From Methanospirillum lacunae (GTDB lineage Archaea > Halobacteriota > Methanomicrobia > Methanomicrobiales > Methanospirillaceae): a stretch of 64,000 nt of DNA. The position numbers and the translations under genes were made by a program. Positions 1-8,873 of the stretch are shown piece after piece (the stretch's first letter is position 1; the number at the start of each line of letters is the position of its first letter). The notes beneath the pieces are model-generated. The model searched no databases, was not told the DNA's origin, and was given only the letters and a program-made list of their open reading frames with translations. The DNA is taken from NCBI RefSeq assembly GCF_003173355.1, contig NZ_QGMY01000004.1, positions 1 through 64,000 of the forward strand, written 5' to 3'.

Positions 1-1839
1 GTACTGACCTGCATAGAGGCTCTTGGTAGTTTCCTTGGTAACCTCGTACTCGAACGACATGTCGTCGTTAACGGATTCGGTTGCGTAGATAACCTTGTTC
101 TTACCGAGGATCCACAGTGCTACTCCCAGTGATGGGTCGCCTTCTGCGGTACCTCTGACGTAGAGCTTGTCACCCTTTGCAACGACTGAGCCGGATGCAG
201 TTGCCTGGATGTACGGCTTCTTGATCACGAGTGAGACAGTGTCGTACTGTGCATCATTCAGGTGATCCTTGTCGTTTGGTGCACTTACTGCGTAGATAGT
301 GTAGGTTCCTGCATCCATCTCGAGGTTTGCAGTCTGCCACTTGTACTCGTAAGTGTCATCATCCTGAACATCAGCGACGTCGAAGGACTGTGGCTGGTTG
401 TTGTTTACTTCCTTCTTTGGTGACTTGAGCATTGCACCTGCGGTTGGAAGGTTTGGACCAGTGATGAAGAGATATGTAGTGTCAGTCTCGGAGTTAGTTC
501 CGGAGAGTTTGACTTCCTCACCAAGGTAGTAGCTCTGGTCGCCTGCAGCGACGATGGTAACATCGCCCTTCTCTACCTTGATATCGACCTCATCGGACTT
601 GTACTGGTTGCCGGACTTGCGCTCGACACGAACGGTGTACTTCTTGTCCTTGGTGTCCTTGGTTGTCTTGAACTCAACGGTACGGGTACCACTGGAATTA
701 AGTTTTACCTGTGCGTAGCACTTGGTTCCGTGGTAGTCTGGATCGTCGGGGACATCTTGCTTAACGCTCTTTCCTGCGCCACCCTCGTACTGGTATTTAC
801 CAATTTCGTATGGGCCGGCTGGGTCGTCCTGCTTAACGTTGTCCTGAGTGGTCAGGATCATCGGTGGCTGGTCGCCAGTTGCGCCGGTCATGGAGTTGGT
901 TCCCTTAACCCAGAGAATGTACTCTGCGTTTGGAACACCAGTGATAGTGACGGAGAACGGATTGCCACGGACTACTGTGTCCTTGTTGGCCTCGATCTTT
1001 ACCTGATCGGTGGCAATCTGGACGCTCTTGACTGCGGAAACGGTCTTTCCGGTGTAGTCGGAGCCATCAGGAGCCTTGTACATATCCTTCATTGCATTGG
1101 CGTTACACTCTGCCCAGACTGTGTACACACCGGCCTTGTACAGGCGGTTGTTGTTCTGGTCTTCGGCTGCGGTGTTCCACCCGTCGTTCTTTGCGAATTT
1201 GGTGTGGTCACTGCCTTCTCCGACCCAGTACCAGAGTTGCTGGTTGACGGTCAGAGCGTTCAGTGGCCAGGACTTGCCGTTGTTTCCAACGAGCTGCTGG
1301 TATACACCGCCGTCTGAGGTCTTGACCTTCAGCTTGAACGGACCATCAGCTGCCTGGTACCCTGGACGGGTTGCAAGGCTCTGCATGTTGGTTTCAACTG
1401 CAAAGTTGGCGTAGTTACCGACTGGAATTGCCTTGCCGGTGATATCCTCACCTGCGGTTGCATCCCAGATCTTCAGACTGAGGGAAGGCTCCTTCACGTT
1501 GAAGGCTGGTGCTCCCTTTGCAGTCTGGTTTGCGGTAGCCTGGCCATTCCATGCGTACCAAATACCGGTCTTACCGACGAAGATGTCTGGTGAGACATAG
1601 AATGCCTTAGCATCAGAAACGGTCTGAATGTCAGCAGGCTGCTCAGTATCTGAGTTGCTGCCTGGCTGCCACCATGCAATCTGCTTGGCGCTGCCGGTAG
1701 CTGCAGTCACATCAAGGTTCTTTTCTCCAAGGAAGACGTCTCCTCCCTGGCTGACCTTGTTGATTGCTGCAGATGCCGGAAGTGCAATAAATGCACATGC
1801 GACAAGCACCATCATTATTACTGCGATTCGTGCGTTCAT
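1..1839 (-). CDS. Major S-layer / sheath-type surface protein, 3' end outside window
   Basis: The minus-strand frame is open from an ATG at 1839 to the window edge (613 codons, no stop), so the C-terminus is missing. The N-terminus is a classical signal peptide: Arg at residue 4, a hydrophobic stretch (residues 5-20) and an ALPASAA cleavage region. The mature part is acidic and rich in Thr, Gly, Lys and Tyr. It reads as tandem Ig-like beta domains with phrases such as 'VVRGNPFSVTITGVPNAEY' and 'YYLGEEVKLSGT', typical of Methanomicrobiales S-layer proteins. It should be exported and form the cell surface lattice or sheath. GC content is clearly higher than in neighbouring genes, as expected for a highly expressed gene. 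Whether it equals the amyloid sheath protein MspA of Methanospirillum cannot be decided here. A GAGG ribosome-binding motif lies about 8 bases before the ATG. Confidence 0.85.
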   Translation of the reverse strand, partial: MNARIAVIMMVLVACAFIALPASAAINKVSQGGDVFLGEKNLDVTAATGSAKQIAWWQPGSNSDTEQPADIQTVSDAKAFYVSPDIFVGKTGIWYAWNGQATANQTAKGAPAFNVKEPSLSLKIWDATAGEDITGKAIPVGNYANFAVETNMQSLATRPGYQAADGPFKLKVKTSDGGVYQQLVGNNGKSWPLNALTVNQQLWYWVGEGSDHTKFAKNDGWNTAAEDQNNNRLYKAGVYTVWAECNANAMKDMYKAPDGSDYTGKTVSAVKSVQIATDQVKIEANKDTVVRGNPFSVTITGVPNAEYILWVKGTNSMTGATGDQPPMILTTQDNVKQDDPAGPYEIGKYQYEGGAGKSVKQDVPDDPDYHGTKCYAQVKLNSSGTRTVEFKTTKDTKDKKYTVRVERKSGNQYKSDEVDIKVEKGDVTIVAAGDQSYYLGEEVKLSGTNSETDTTYLFITGPNLPTAGAMLKSPKKEVNNNQPQSFDVADVQDDDTYEYKWQTANLEMDAGTYTIYAVSAPNDKDHLNDAQYDTVSLVIKKPYIQATASGSVVAKGDKLYVRGTAEGDPSLGVALWILGKNKVIYATESVNDDMSFEYEVTKETTKSLYAGQY

Positions 1840-1860
1840 TACATGTCCTCGAACAGTCCG

Positions 1861-1935
1861 AGTATACTTACACGCCCACCATTATTTAGACAACAATGTA
1901 GGCAGTATACATTTATTTTCAATAAATATAGTGAT
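1861..1935 (-). promoter_or_regulatory. Upstream region of the surface-layer gene
   Basis: The DNA before the surface-protein ATG is AT-rich and contains a TATA-like stretch around 1920-1930. The hexamer GTATAC occurs twice, at 1862-1867 and 1905-1910. These could be promoter or operator elements for a strongly expressed gene; their role is inferred from position only. Confidence 0.3.
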
Positions 1936-2064
1936 TGTCTATCATGGAAGGGGAGATTATATATCACAACTATTTTTTTACAGACCTGATGGAAAAAAAG
2001 ATTCAAAAAAATATCTAATCAACGACAATTTTTGTCTTATTATTATTCCGGGAATTATCTATTA

Positions 2065-3096
2065 CTAACAGCCTCTCATAATATTTGTTGTCTGTGGTTC
2101 CTGACAACATCCTGTAACGGATATCATCTTTTCTCTGGGCAGGATGAGATCTCCCCGTCTCACAAGTTTTCCTCCCTCCATGTGCTCACTAATAGTACCA
2201 TCCAGAATATATTCTCCACAGACCAGGGATTTTTCTGTAGACATGGAACTGTTACTGTCTGATTTTCCGGTAGGAATTATGAGAGGAATATCCCGTTCTT
2301 CACCGGCTGTGATATTCGGGAGTTTTGCCATCCCTCCCTTGTACGTAGTGATGCCAGTGGGGCTGATAAGTCGTATGGTTATATATCCTTCCTGCAATGT
2401 TCTGAAACCTGAGTTTCGTATCCTGAGGAGGGCATATATCGGATCTCCTCCATGGATCTTTCCACTAATAAGTCTGAATACAACTTGATCGATGAGCGGT
2501 ACTATTTCGGTGTCTGTTTCTCCACCTGAAAGAGTAGATGGATCGATCTCTTCCGGTGAAAGGGTGATGGCACCATCCATTTCTGGTGGTATAGTGGTAA
2601 ATTCAATTGGAACAGAAATATTTTCTGTTTTTTCTCCGGCATCCCCCGGGCATAAGGCAGTTTCAGCTACGATAGTGACAATCCCCCGGTTGTCTGAAAC
2701 ATCATTTTGTGCCCATGTCTGTTTATTTGAATCTCCAACCAGGTATGTTCCAGCCTTTATTATCTCTCCTGGGTTGTATGACCAGAAAACATTCTGCTCA
2801 TCATGTGAGCCGTTCACTCCAAATGCCCTCCATGGACCATACAGGGTTCCGTCTACGTGAACAAGTGATATCTTTCCCGGTGTATCTCCCTGTCCATAAT
2901 TCCAGTGATGTGTACTTATCGACAGGACTTTCATACAAGAGGTAAATGTAACCAGGGTTGGTTTATCTGGACCATTAAAGAGGGTATCATTGTTCGCGTT
3001 GGTCCATGTTAGTTGATCTTTCGCTCCATTTGTGGTCGAAGTGAAAAACAGTGTAATTATTAGGAAAAAGAGAATGATCCTGTTAATTGCATTCAT
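2065..3096 (-). CDS. Secreted protein of unknown function
   Basis: The 343-residue protein starts with a signal peptide (residues 1-24, hydrophobic 'IILFFLIITLFF' then NGA). The N-terminal third has several aromatic residues and the phrase 'LTWTNANNDTLFNGPDKPTL', resembling surface proteins of this group. The region around residues 205-290 ('GDPIYALLRIRNSGFRTLQEGYI') resembles an immunoglobulin-like accessory domain. The C-terminus has a paired Cys ('TGCCQE') and a final Cys. No transmembrane anchor is visible after the signal peptide. It lies on the same strand about 230 bases downstream of the surface-layer gene's start and is transcribed towards it. I do not recognise a family, so a surface-associated or secreted role is only inferred. 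Confidence 0.7.
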   Translation of the reverse strand: MNAINRIILFFLIITLFFTSTTNGAKDQLTWTNANNDTLFNGPDKPTLVTFTSCMKVLSISTHHWNYGQGDTPGKISLVHVDGTLYGPWRAFGVNGSHDEQNVFWSYNPGEIIKAGTYLVGDSNKQTWAQNDVSDNRGIVTIVAETALCPGDAGEKTENISVPIEFTTIPPEMDGAITLSPEEIDPSTLSGGETDTEIVPLIDQVVFRLISGKIHGGDPIYALLRIRNSGFRTLQEGYITIRLISPTGITTYKGGMAKLPNITAGEERDIPLIIPTGKSDSNSSMSTEKSLVCGEYILDGTISEHMEGGKLVRRGDLILPREKMISVTGCCQEPQTTNIMRGC

Positions 3097-3595
3097 AGTT
3101 TGTCTGTGATCTGATAGTATTTAGCAGATTGATATTATACCAGCATCATGCATTGGGCAACACTTTTCCCCTGTAAAGATAAACGAAATAATCAGATCTG
3201 CGATTGATGGCAGCCCTGCCTGATCACGATCGACCGTCAGGAGATTCACCCGAAAACCAGTAATGGTCTGAAATCACTCCTTGGACAAGAGAATCGTATC
3301 ATATACTTGCATGGATCTGTTTCTCCCGGCATACTTTTTAATTTTTGAATTATTTCTGTGTTGATTTTCATTAGTTTTTTTAACCATATCTGTGGTTTTT
3401 ACCAATGGATATTTCGATTGACGTGGGTTTCTTTTTTTTCTTTTGATTTCTCCTGAGCCTTCTCTTCAGATTTGTGTAATGTATGATTTCACAATACTTT
3501 CAATAGAGTACCATTATTATTCCTGACTACGATGATATCCACTTACAATCCCGGATTCATGGTCTACCATGAATTACTCTTCATGAGAATGAGAG
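3097..3595. other. Intergenic region without recognised gene
   Basis: About 500 bases of AT-rich DNA separate the divergently transcribed secreted-protein gene and ppx. I see no convincing ORF, RNA gene or strong repeat. T-rich runs around 3360-3440 are present, and the region must hold both divergent promoters. Confidence 0.4.
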
Positions 3596-5212
3596 ATGCC
3601 ATCACTGAATCCAGTCCGGATAAAAAAAGTAGCCTTTCTTGATATTGGGACGAATTCGATTCGTCTTTTAATTGTAAGAATCTCCATAAACAGGACCTGG
3701 AAGATACTTACTGATCAAAAAACTGTAGTCAGGCTAGGTGAAGGAGAATTTGAAAAAAACAGGCTGAATGCTGATGCAATTAAACGAGCTGAAAATGTAC
3801 TCACGAGGTTTATTCAGAATGCCAGAGAATTTTAGGTAGACGAGATCATGGCAGTTGCCACATCTGCATTACGAGAAGCAGAAAATAGAAATGATTTAAT
3901 TGATCCGATCTTTTCTGATACCGGCGTCTCCATTAAGGTGATATCAGGAGCTGAAGAAGCGAGGCTGATATGGCTCGGGGTACGAAGTATGATCAGGAAT
4001 AAGAGAACCAAGACGCTTTTCATCGATATTGGCGGGGGGAGTACTGAAGTCAGTATTGGTGATGTGAATGACCTCCTATTTTCATGTAGTTTAAAACTCG
4101 GAGCAATACGAACGACTCAGGCAGTTGTTTCAGCAGGATATCAGAAACCGTATACATCTATCATTTTTGAGAGTCTGAATAGTACCATCCTTGAAGAGTT
4201 AGGTTGTATCATTCCTGAACTGGAGAAACATTCGTGTTTTCAGGCATATGGGAGTTCAGGAACGATACTGGCACTTGAATCAATAGCACGTAATGTAAGT
4301 GTGACTTCCTCTGCTCATATCCAGGGTATTCTGACCATTCAAGAGTTGAAACAGATAATTAGGTTTTTGGGGAAAATACCACTTGACGATCGACGGAAGG
4401 TTGATGGATTAAACCCGGCCAGGGCGGATATTATTATTGCTGGAGCCTGTATCCTCATGGCAATTCTTGAGAAAGCAGAAGTACAGAAAGTACAGGTCAC
4501 GTCCTATGGTCTTCGTGATGGATTACTCCAGGAGTATTTGCTGACAAAAGTGGATCCCGGAGCGATGGAAATTGGACCCACGAGACAAAATATTATTCAG
4601 GAAGTTGGAGAAATATTTCGAATTGATGTATCACATGCTGACAGGGTGCGAAATATTGCTGTAATGCTCTATGAAAGTGGGAAAGAGATTCACCTGTTTA
4701 ATCTTCCTGATTGTTCTTTGGAACTGCTCATGCATGCAGCATATCTTCACGATATTGGTCATATAGTATCTTATCCTAAACATCATTATCATACATATTA
4801 TCTGATTCGTTCCCTGCATCTTCCTGAATTCTCCAATGAAGAGAAAGAGATCATTGCACTTATTGCCAGATATCATAGAAAAAAAGTAGCGCGAGAAAAA
4901 GACGAACCCTTCTTAAAACTCTGTAAATCTCATCAAAAAATGGTAAAAATGTTGTCATATCTCCTGAGAATTGCAGAAATCCTTGATAGAAGTCATTATG
5001 GGAGAATTAGTAGAGTAACATTTAATAATTTAACAAATAAAGCAATAACACTCAACATCGAATGTCCTGATGATATATCACTAGAATTAACAGGAATTAA
5101 TGATGATAAGGGCCTGTTTAAAAAGATCTTTGGAGTTGAACTTCGTACTACAATCAGTCAACTATCACAAAACGACATAATACACTCAGTATCAAGCGAA
5201 TTGACATCTTAA
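3596..5212 (+). pseudogene. ppx: Ppx/GppA exopolyphosphatase with an internal in-frame TAG
   Basis: One reading frame from ATG 3596 to the TAA at 5212 encodes a Ppx/GppA-type phosphatase with an HD-like C-terminal domain. It is interrupted once by TAG at 3833-3835. The N-terminal piece (79 residues) carries the ASKHA phosphate-1 motif 'FLDIGTNSIRLL'. The rest carries 'AVATSALREAEN', 'DIGGGSTEVSIG' and the HD-like part 'HAAYLHDIGH'. Reading across the TAG gives 'NAREF-X-VDEIMAVATSALR', which matches family spacing without a gap, so this is a point nonsense change (for example CAG to TAG) rather than a frameshift. An ATG at 3848 could allow re-initiation of a 454-residue fragment, but it would lack the first nucleotide-binding motif. 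The gene precedes a ppk1 fragment, forming a polyphosphate locus. Sequencing error or readthrough cannot be excluded. Confidence 0.8.
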
Positions 5213-5261
5213 TAGAACAAAAAATCATGAATTAATCAAACTTCTGTAATTCATCCCATCT

Positions 5262-6266
5262 ATGATCAATAATAATAATTATACTACTCAATCCCGGTCT
5301 AATGAATACATTTGTAATCAGATTAAATCCTGGATACAGACGCATCAGTACCTGATTTCTAAATCTGGTGATGTAACTTACCCTCTTCTTGAACGAATAA
5401 ATTTTCTGGTAACATTTCACGCATCTCTTGATAATTTTTTTATGACCAGGGTTCTTGACTTTAAACATTATCTTGAAAAAGACGGAGTACTTTTTCCACA
5501 CAATCAGGCTTTTGTCATAGTTCTCGAAGAGTTGTATGATCTGTTGGTTCCATTGCTAAAAATGCAGGATGAGATTTGGACTTCTTCAATATTTCCTAAT
5601 CTTTGTGCCAAGGAGATTTACATCCATGATCAGAATTCTCTTGAATTAGAACAGCAAAGAAAATGTCGTGATTTTTTTTCCAGAGAAATCTTTCCTATCC
5701 TGACTCCTCTTGCCTTTGATAAAACTCATCCATTTCCGTATATTTCAAACTTATCTCTAAATCTTGCAGTAATTCTGCGAGAATCATCTCATTCCCCGGA
5801 ACTCTTTGTCCGGATTAAGGTACCGGAAGACCAGTTTCCCCGTTTAATATTGTTTCCTGATGAAAAGCCATCATCAGAGAGTCCTTTGCGATATGATCTA
5901 TTTTTTTTGGAGGACCTCATATCAGCAAATCTTGATCTTTTGTTTCCTGGAATGCAGATTATATCCTCGTATCCATTCCGGGTAACAAGAGATTCGCAGT
6001 CACGTTCATGGGGTCTGAATGAAACCTCACTGATACCGATGGATATTAAAGGTACAGAGGAACAAAGACGCAACACTACTGTCCGAATTGAGGTATCGAA
6101 TGAAATAAACAGACCTGTTTGTGGAATGATATGCGATAATCTCTTCCAGTTTTCGAGGATTTTTTACCGGACCCGCGGACCAATAGGAATGGCAGATATG
6201 ACTGCTCTTTATAATTTAAATCGGCCGGACCTTAAATACAGGCATTATGACGATACAATTACATGA
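5262..6266 (+). pseudogene. ppk1: Polyphosphate kinase 1, N-terminal half only
   Basis: The 334-residue product matches the N-terminal and head domains of Ppk1: 'YPLLERINFLVTFHASLDNFFMTRV', 'FFSREIFPILTPLAFD', 'PFPYISNLSLNLAV', 'FRVTRDSQ' and 'VRIEVSNEI'. Family members are about 690-720 residues long. This one stops right after 'GPIGMADMTALYNLNRPDLKY', where the two phospholipase-D-like catalytic domains with the phosphorylated histidine should begin. I found no trace of those domains in the 800 bases downstream. The product therefore cannot be a normal polyphosphate kinase. It follows ppx by 50 bases on the same strand, so a common transcript is likely. The defect matches the broken ppx next door. 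Confidence 0.85.
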
Positions 6267-6316
6267 TTGCCTGATTCTTATCAATAATGGGCATACCTGC
6301 TAACTTCTTCTGTTTG

Positions 6317-6341
6317 ATCTCTCATTTAATTATTGAGAGAT
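6317..6341 (+). terminator. Hairpin after the ppk1 remnant
   Basis: ATCTCTCA (6317-6324) and TGAGAGAT (6334-6341) form a perfect 8-bp stem with a 9-base loop, 50 bases downstream of the ppk1 stop. Position suggests a transcript end, though no long T-run follows. Confidence 0.35.
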
Positions 6342-7072
6342 ACGTTATCCCAAAATGTATATTTAAATGATTCCCGGGCTATATATTTTATTAGTGACCC
6401 TTTTTGGAATCACAATTTTTTTGGTTCTGACAGGCACCGGATTACAAATACCATCCGAGAGAGTCCCAGGTGGTACTCACAGAATTGAAAGGATTGTTTG
6501 TGTATGAGTTACTAATTCTGGCTGGATGGAGTTTGGAGTAAATATTCTCCATGACCCTGGCAGACCTCACAATAAATGTCAATATATGGGAAACATTTTG
6601 GGCAGAGGTGGAGTGATGTGGAAGAATTAATAACCTGATTATCTGAATGTTCATTGATTGATCTGCTCTCCATATTATCCACTTTCATTCAAAACAGAAT
6701 AATGATTTAGTATAGAATATCTAGAGAAAACAGATATTTCAATTCATATCTCCAGAGTCTCTCATTTTTAATAGAATTATATTGTCATAACCAGGAAGAA
6801 TCTGTAATCAATATACGGATCAAATTGATGATGATACGAATTGTTGTTTTTGCCACTATTAATACAATCCTGACTGTATATGCAAAATGACTGAATTTAT
6901 GCCATTTCCAACCACATGATTTCTTAGTGAAATAATTGCTTGGTACTAATACTCTCATTCATTAAAGTCGCACAAAGAATCTGTAAGATAGCATCCTATG
7001 AAGTTGAATAAGTGTCACGTAGAGGCTGGGCATTGAGTTCTGTGGAAAAACTCATGAACAAAAGAGAGAAAA
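6342..7072. other. Gene-poor region after ppk1
   Basis: This 730-base stretch has no long ORF. A 47-codon frame starting with ATG at 6367 (to 6510) would encode a hydrophobic segment (LLVTLFGITIFLVL), but it has no homologue I recognise and may be chance. I looked for the missing ppk1 catalytic domains here and found none. The region may be deletion debris. Confidence 0.35.
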
Positions 7073-7636
7073 TTAAGACTCACATGGAAGAGTTAATTTA
7101 AATGCCCCTACTGAGTCCTTTATTTGTTGTATTGTCTTTTCATTACTGAGAACATCTTTTACTTCTTCACCAATCCCTTCGATAGTTGAGATTACGTTCA
7201 TCTCATGGTCTTTTGCCCATATCTTCAGAGTTTCTAATGTGTGCTCAGTTCCACTCTCCATTGTGGCTGCTACAAAGATCACCTTCTTGTCTTTCAGTAG
7301 TTTTGTATGCCAGAGTGAAACGGACCGGTCAATCAGAGCCTTCACTGGTGAACTGACATCAGAGAAATAGACCGGAGATCCAATAACAATAAGATCACTG
7401 TGAATCATCCGAAATGCTATCTTTCCAAAGTCATCAGGTATAACACAGTGTCCTTTTTTCTTACACTTTAAACAGCCTTTGCAGGGCTCCAGATGAACAT
7501 CTGATAATGAGATATTTTTCGTTTTAAGTCCTGAAATATTGGCCTGTTTGATTTCCTTTTCAATAGATCCCAAAATACACTTGGTTGCCCCTTTTCTTCT
7601 GTTGCTTCCGCAAATTGTTGTAATCTTCATGGTCAT
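7073..7636 (-). CDS. Iron-sulfur flavoprotein (NADPH-dependent FMN reductase family)
   Basis: The 187-residue protein has a flavodoxin-like FMN fold: N-terminal 'ITTICGSNRRKGATKC' (the phosphate loop), 'DLIVIGSPVYFSDVSSPVKALIDR' and 'KKVIFVAATMESGTEHTLETL'. A compact cysteine motif C52-x2-C55-x2-C58-x5-C64 ('CKGCLKCKKKGHC') matches the 4Fe-4S site of archaeal Isf proteins. It should be a cytosolic electron carrier or oxidoreductase, possibly in oxidative-stress defence. ATG codons at 7636 and 7630 are both possible starts. It follows the RHH-coiled-coil gene on the same strand with a 24-base gap, so the two may be co-transcribed. Confidence 0.9.
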   Translation of the reverse strand: MTMKITTICGSNRRKGATKCILGSIEKEIKQANISGLKTKNISLSDVHLEPCKGCLKCKKKGHCVIPDDFGKIAFRMIHSDLIVIGSPVYFSDVSSPVKALIDRSVSLWHTKLLKDKKVIFVAATMESGTEHTLETLKIWAKDHEMNVISTIEGIGEEVKDVLSNEKTIQQIKDSVGAFKLTLPCES

Positions 7637-7660
7637 GCCTCAATTAATTTTAAAATGTTT

Positions 7661-8140
7661 TTACATTACCTTGCCAATAATGAGATATATCAGGAGGAGT
7701 CCTGCTAGAATACTTACCATTATTAGCGGTAGATTTTTTTCTATGATTGTCTGGTTATCATCAGGATTTACCGTTTTTAATTGATTAACCTCTTCTGAAA
7801 TTTTTTGTATCTGGATTGATAGCAAATCAATCGTAGATTTCTGGGCATCATTCACCCTCCCTTCACCGAGAGTTAGAGTAAGTGAAGTCAGGCCTGATGA
7901 GAGTTTACTCATCTCATCACGAAGAAATTGGATGTCTGACTGGTTTTCTTTTTGTTGTTTATGTAAAAACTCGTTTTCCCGTTTTAACTCCCTGTTTTCT
8001 TCAGCAAGATTAGATTCTTTGACTGCAGCTATCAATCGTGAAACTACGTCCTGTCTGCTTATACCATTTAAAGATGCTTCCTGATCGATGAGGGTAATAA
8101 TATCGTCAGGAAGCCGTTTTTCTATCTTATCAGATCCCAT
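7661..8140 (-). CDS. Ribbon-helix-helix-like protein with coiled coil and C-terminal membrane anchor
   Basis: The 159-residue protein has three visible parts. Residues about 5-42 ('EKRLPDDIITLIDQEASLNGISRQDVVSRLI') resemble a ribbon-helix-helix DNA-binding or dimerisation module. Residues 43-120 form a charged heptad-rich coiled coil ('ENRELKRENEFLHKQQKENQ'). Residues about 137-157 are a hydrophobic helix ('LPLIMVSILAGLLLIYLIIG') at the very C-terminus. This suggests a tail-anchored protein that could tether DNA or a partner to the membrane. It follows the RHH-zinc-ribbon gene (gap about 45 bases, same strand), so the two probably form a unit. The function is unknown; the domain reading is mine from sequence alone. 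Confidence 0.65.
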   Translation of the reverse strand: MGSDKIEKRLPDDIITLIDQEASLNGISRQDVVSRLIAAVKESNLAEENRELKRENEFLHKQQKENQSDIQFLRDEMSKLSSGLTSLTLTLGEGRVNDAQKSTIDLLSIQIQKISEEVNQLKTVNPDDNQTIIEKNLPLIMVSILAGLLLIYLIIGKVM

Positions 8141-8184
8141 TGTGATAACCTCCTATGTTGTGAAATGTTTCAATTGGTATCCAA

Positions 8185-8439
8185 CTACTTTTGTTCAGGA
8201 ATTATGGGAATTTTTTTCCCACACTGGCAACAAAATTTTGCCTCCATCGGATTCTGATAATTACAGGTGCGACAAAGTCCAGGAATAGGTGGATTGAGTT
8301 TCTCTATCAGAATGGCAATTATTGCTTCTGATAAAGAAGTACACTTATTTGTAGTGACATATTGATCCAGACTTTCTTTCAGCTCAACCGGCATACGAAG
8401 CGATACACTAGCCTGGGATTTTCCTTTTGCTTTCGACAT
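8185..8439 (-). CDS. Ribbon-helix-helix protein with zinc-ribbon tail
   Basis: I place the start at ATG 8439 (84 residues). The frame can be extended three codons to a TTG at 8448. Residues about 8-48 ('SQASVSLRMPVELKESLDQYV...SLSEAIIAILIEKL') have the beta-strand plus two-helix pattern of ribbon-helix-helix DNA-binding proteins. The C-terminal part holds two CxxC knuckles ('CRTC' and 'CCQC', 15 residues apart) like a zinc ribbon ('NPMEAKFCCQCGKKI'). It is probably a small transcription factor. It is the first gene of a minus-strand set with the membrane-anchored RHH protein and the iron-sulfur flavoprotein. Confidence 0.75.
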   Translation of the reverse strand: MSKAKGKSQASVSLRMPVELKESLDQYVTTNKCTSLSEAIIAILIEKLNPPIPGLCRTCNYQNPMEAKFCCQCGKKIPIIPEQK

Positions 8440-8448
8440 GTAATACAA

Positions 8449-8873
8449 TAATCAATACGGCATGTAATAATTCTATCTACTGTTTGTTCTGTTGTGTATT
8501 CATTATTTATTCAACATGTATCTATGATGCCAATTTAAAATGTATGATTTTTATCATTTCCTGGCTTTAATTTTTTACTTGTATTGTGAATTGTGAGTGG
8601 ATTATAACTTTAACTGGTGAACAGCAGTAAGTGTATTCTAAATACTGTGTCTCAACCTAAAAAGAATTTAGATTTATAATTAAAATCAGTATACTCTTTT
8701 CAGATCATGACCAAATCTGTCAAACTGGAATTGTGGTTTTTTTAATTCGGTTGAGGGTTTAATCTAGTCCATTGGATGACCATTACTTTTTGAAAAATAT
8801 GTACACATCATAGATACCAGAATTTCTATTCGGATTTTCTATTATTCTCTTCGTATAAACTAATACGACAGAG
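8449..8873. other. Divergent intergenic region before the PAS-MCP gene
   Basis: About 425 bases of very AT-rich DNA lie between the RHH-zinc-ribbon gene (minus) and the MCP gene (plus). I see no ORF or strong inverted repeat. It presumably holds the two divergent promoters. Confidence 0.35.

Noticed and set aside
730-1317. Long plus-strand frame opposite the surface-layer gene (195 codons)
   Set aside because: It is the complement of a strongly coding frame with signal peptide and Ig-like repeats. Its product is low-complexity and has no family.
3833-3835. Pyrrolysine reading of the ppx TAG
   Set aside because: Pyl is confined to methylamine-using lineages and I see no support for it in this gene family; mutation is simpler. 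Kept only as a check in the finding.
6367-6510. 47-codon hydrophobic frame after ppk1
   Set aside because: No ribosome-binding site, no homologue recognised and codon content like the surrounding AT-rich spacer.
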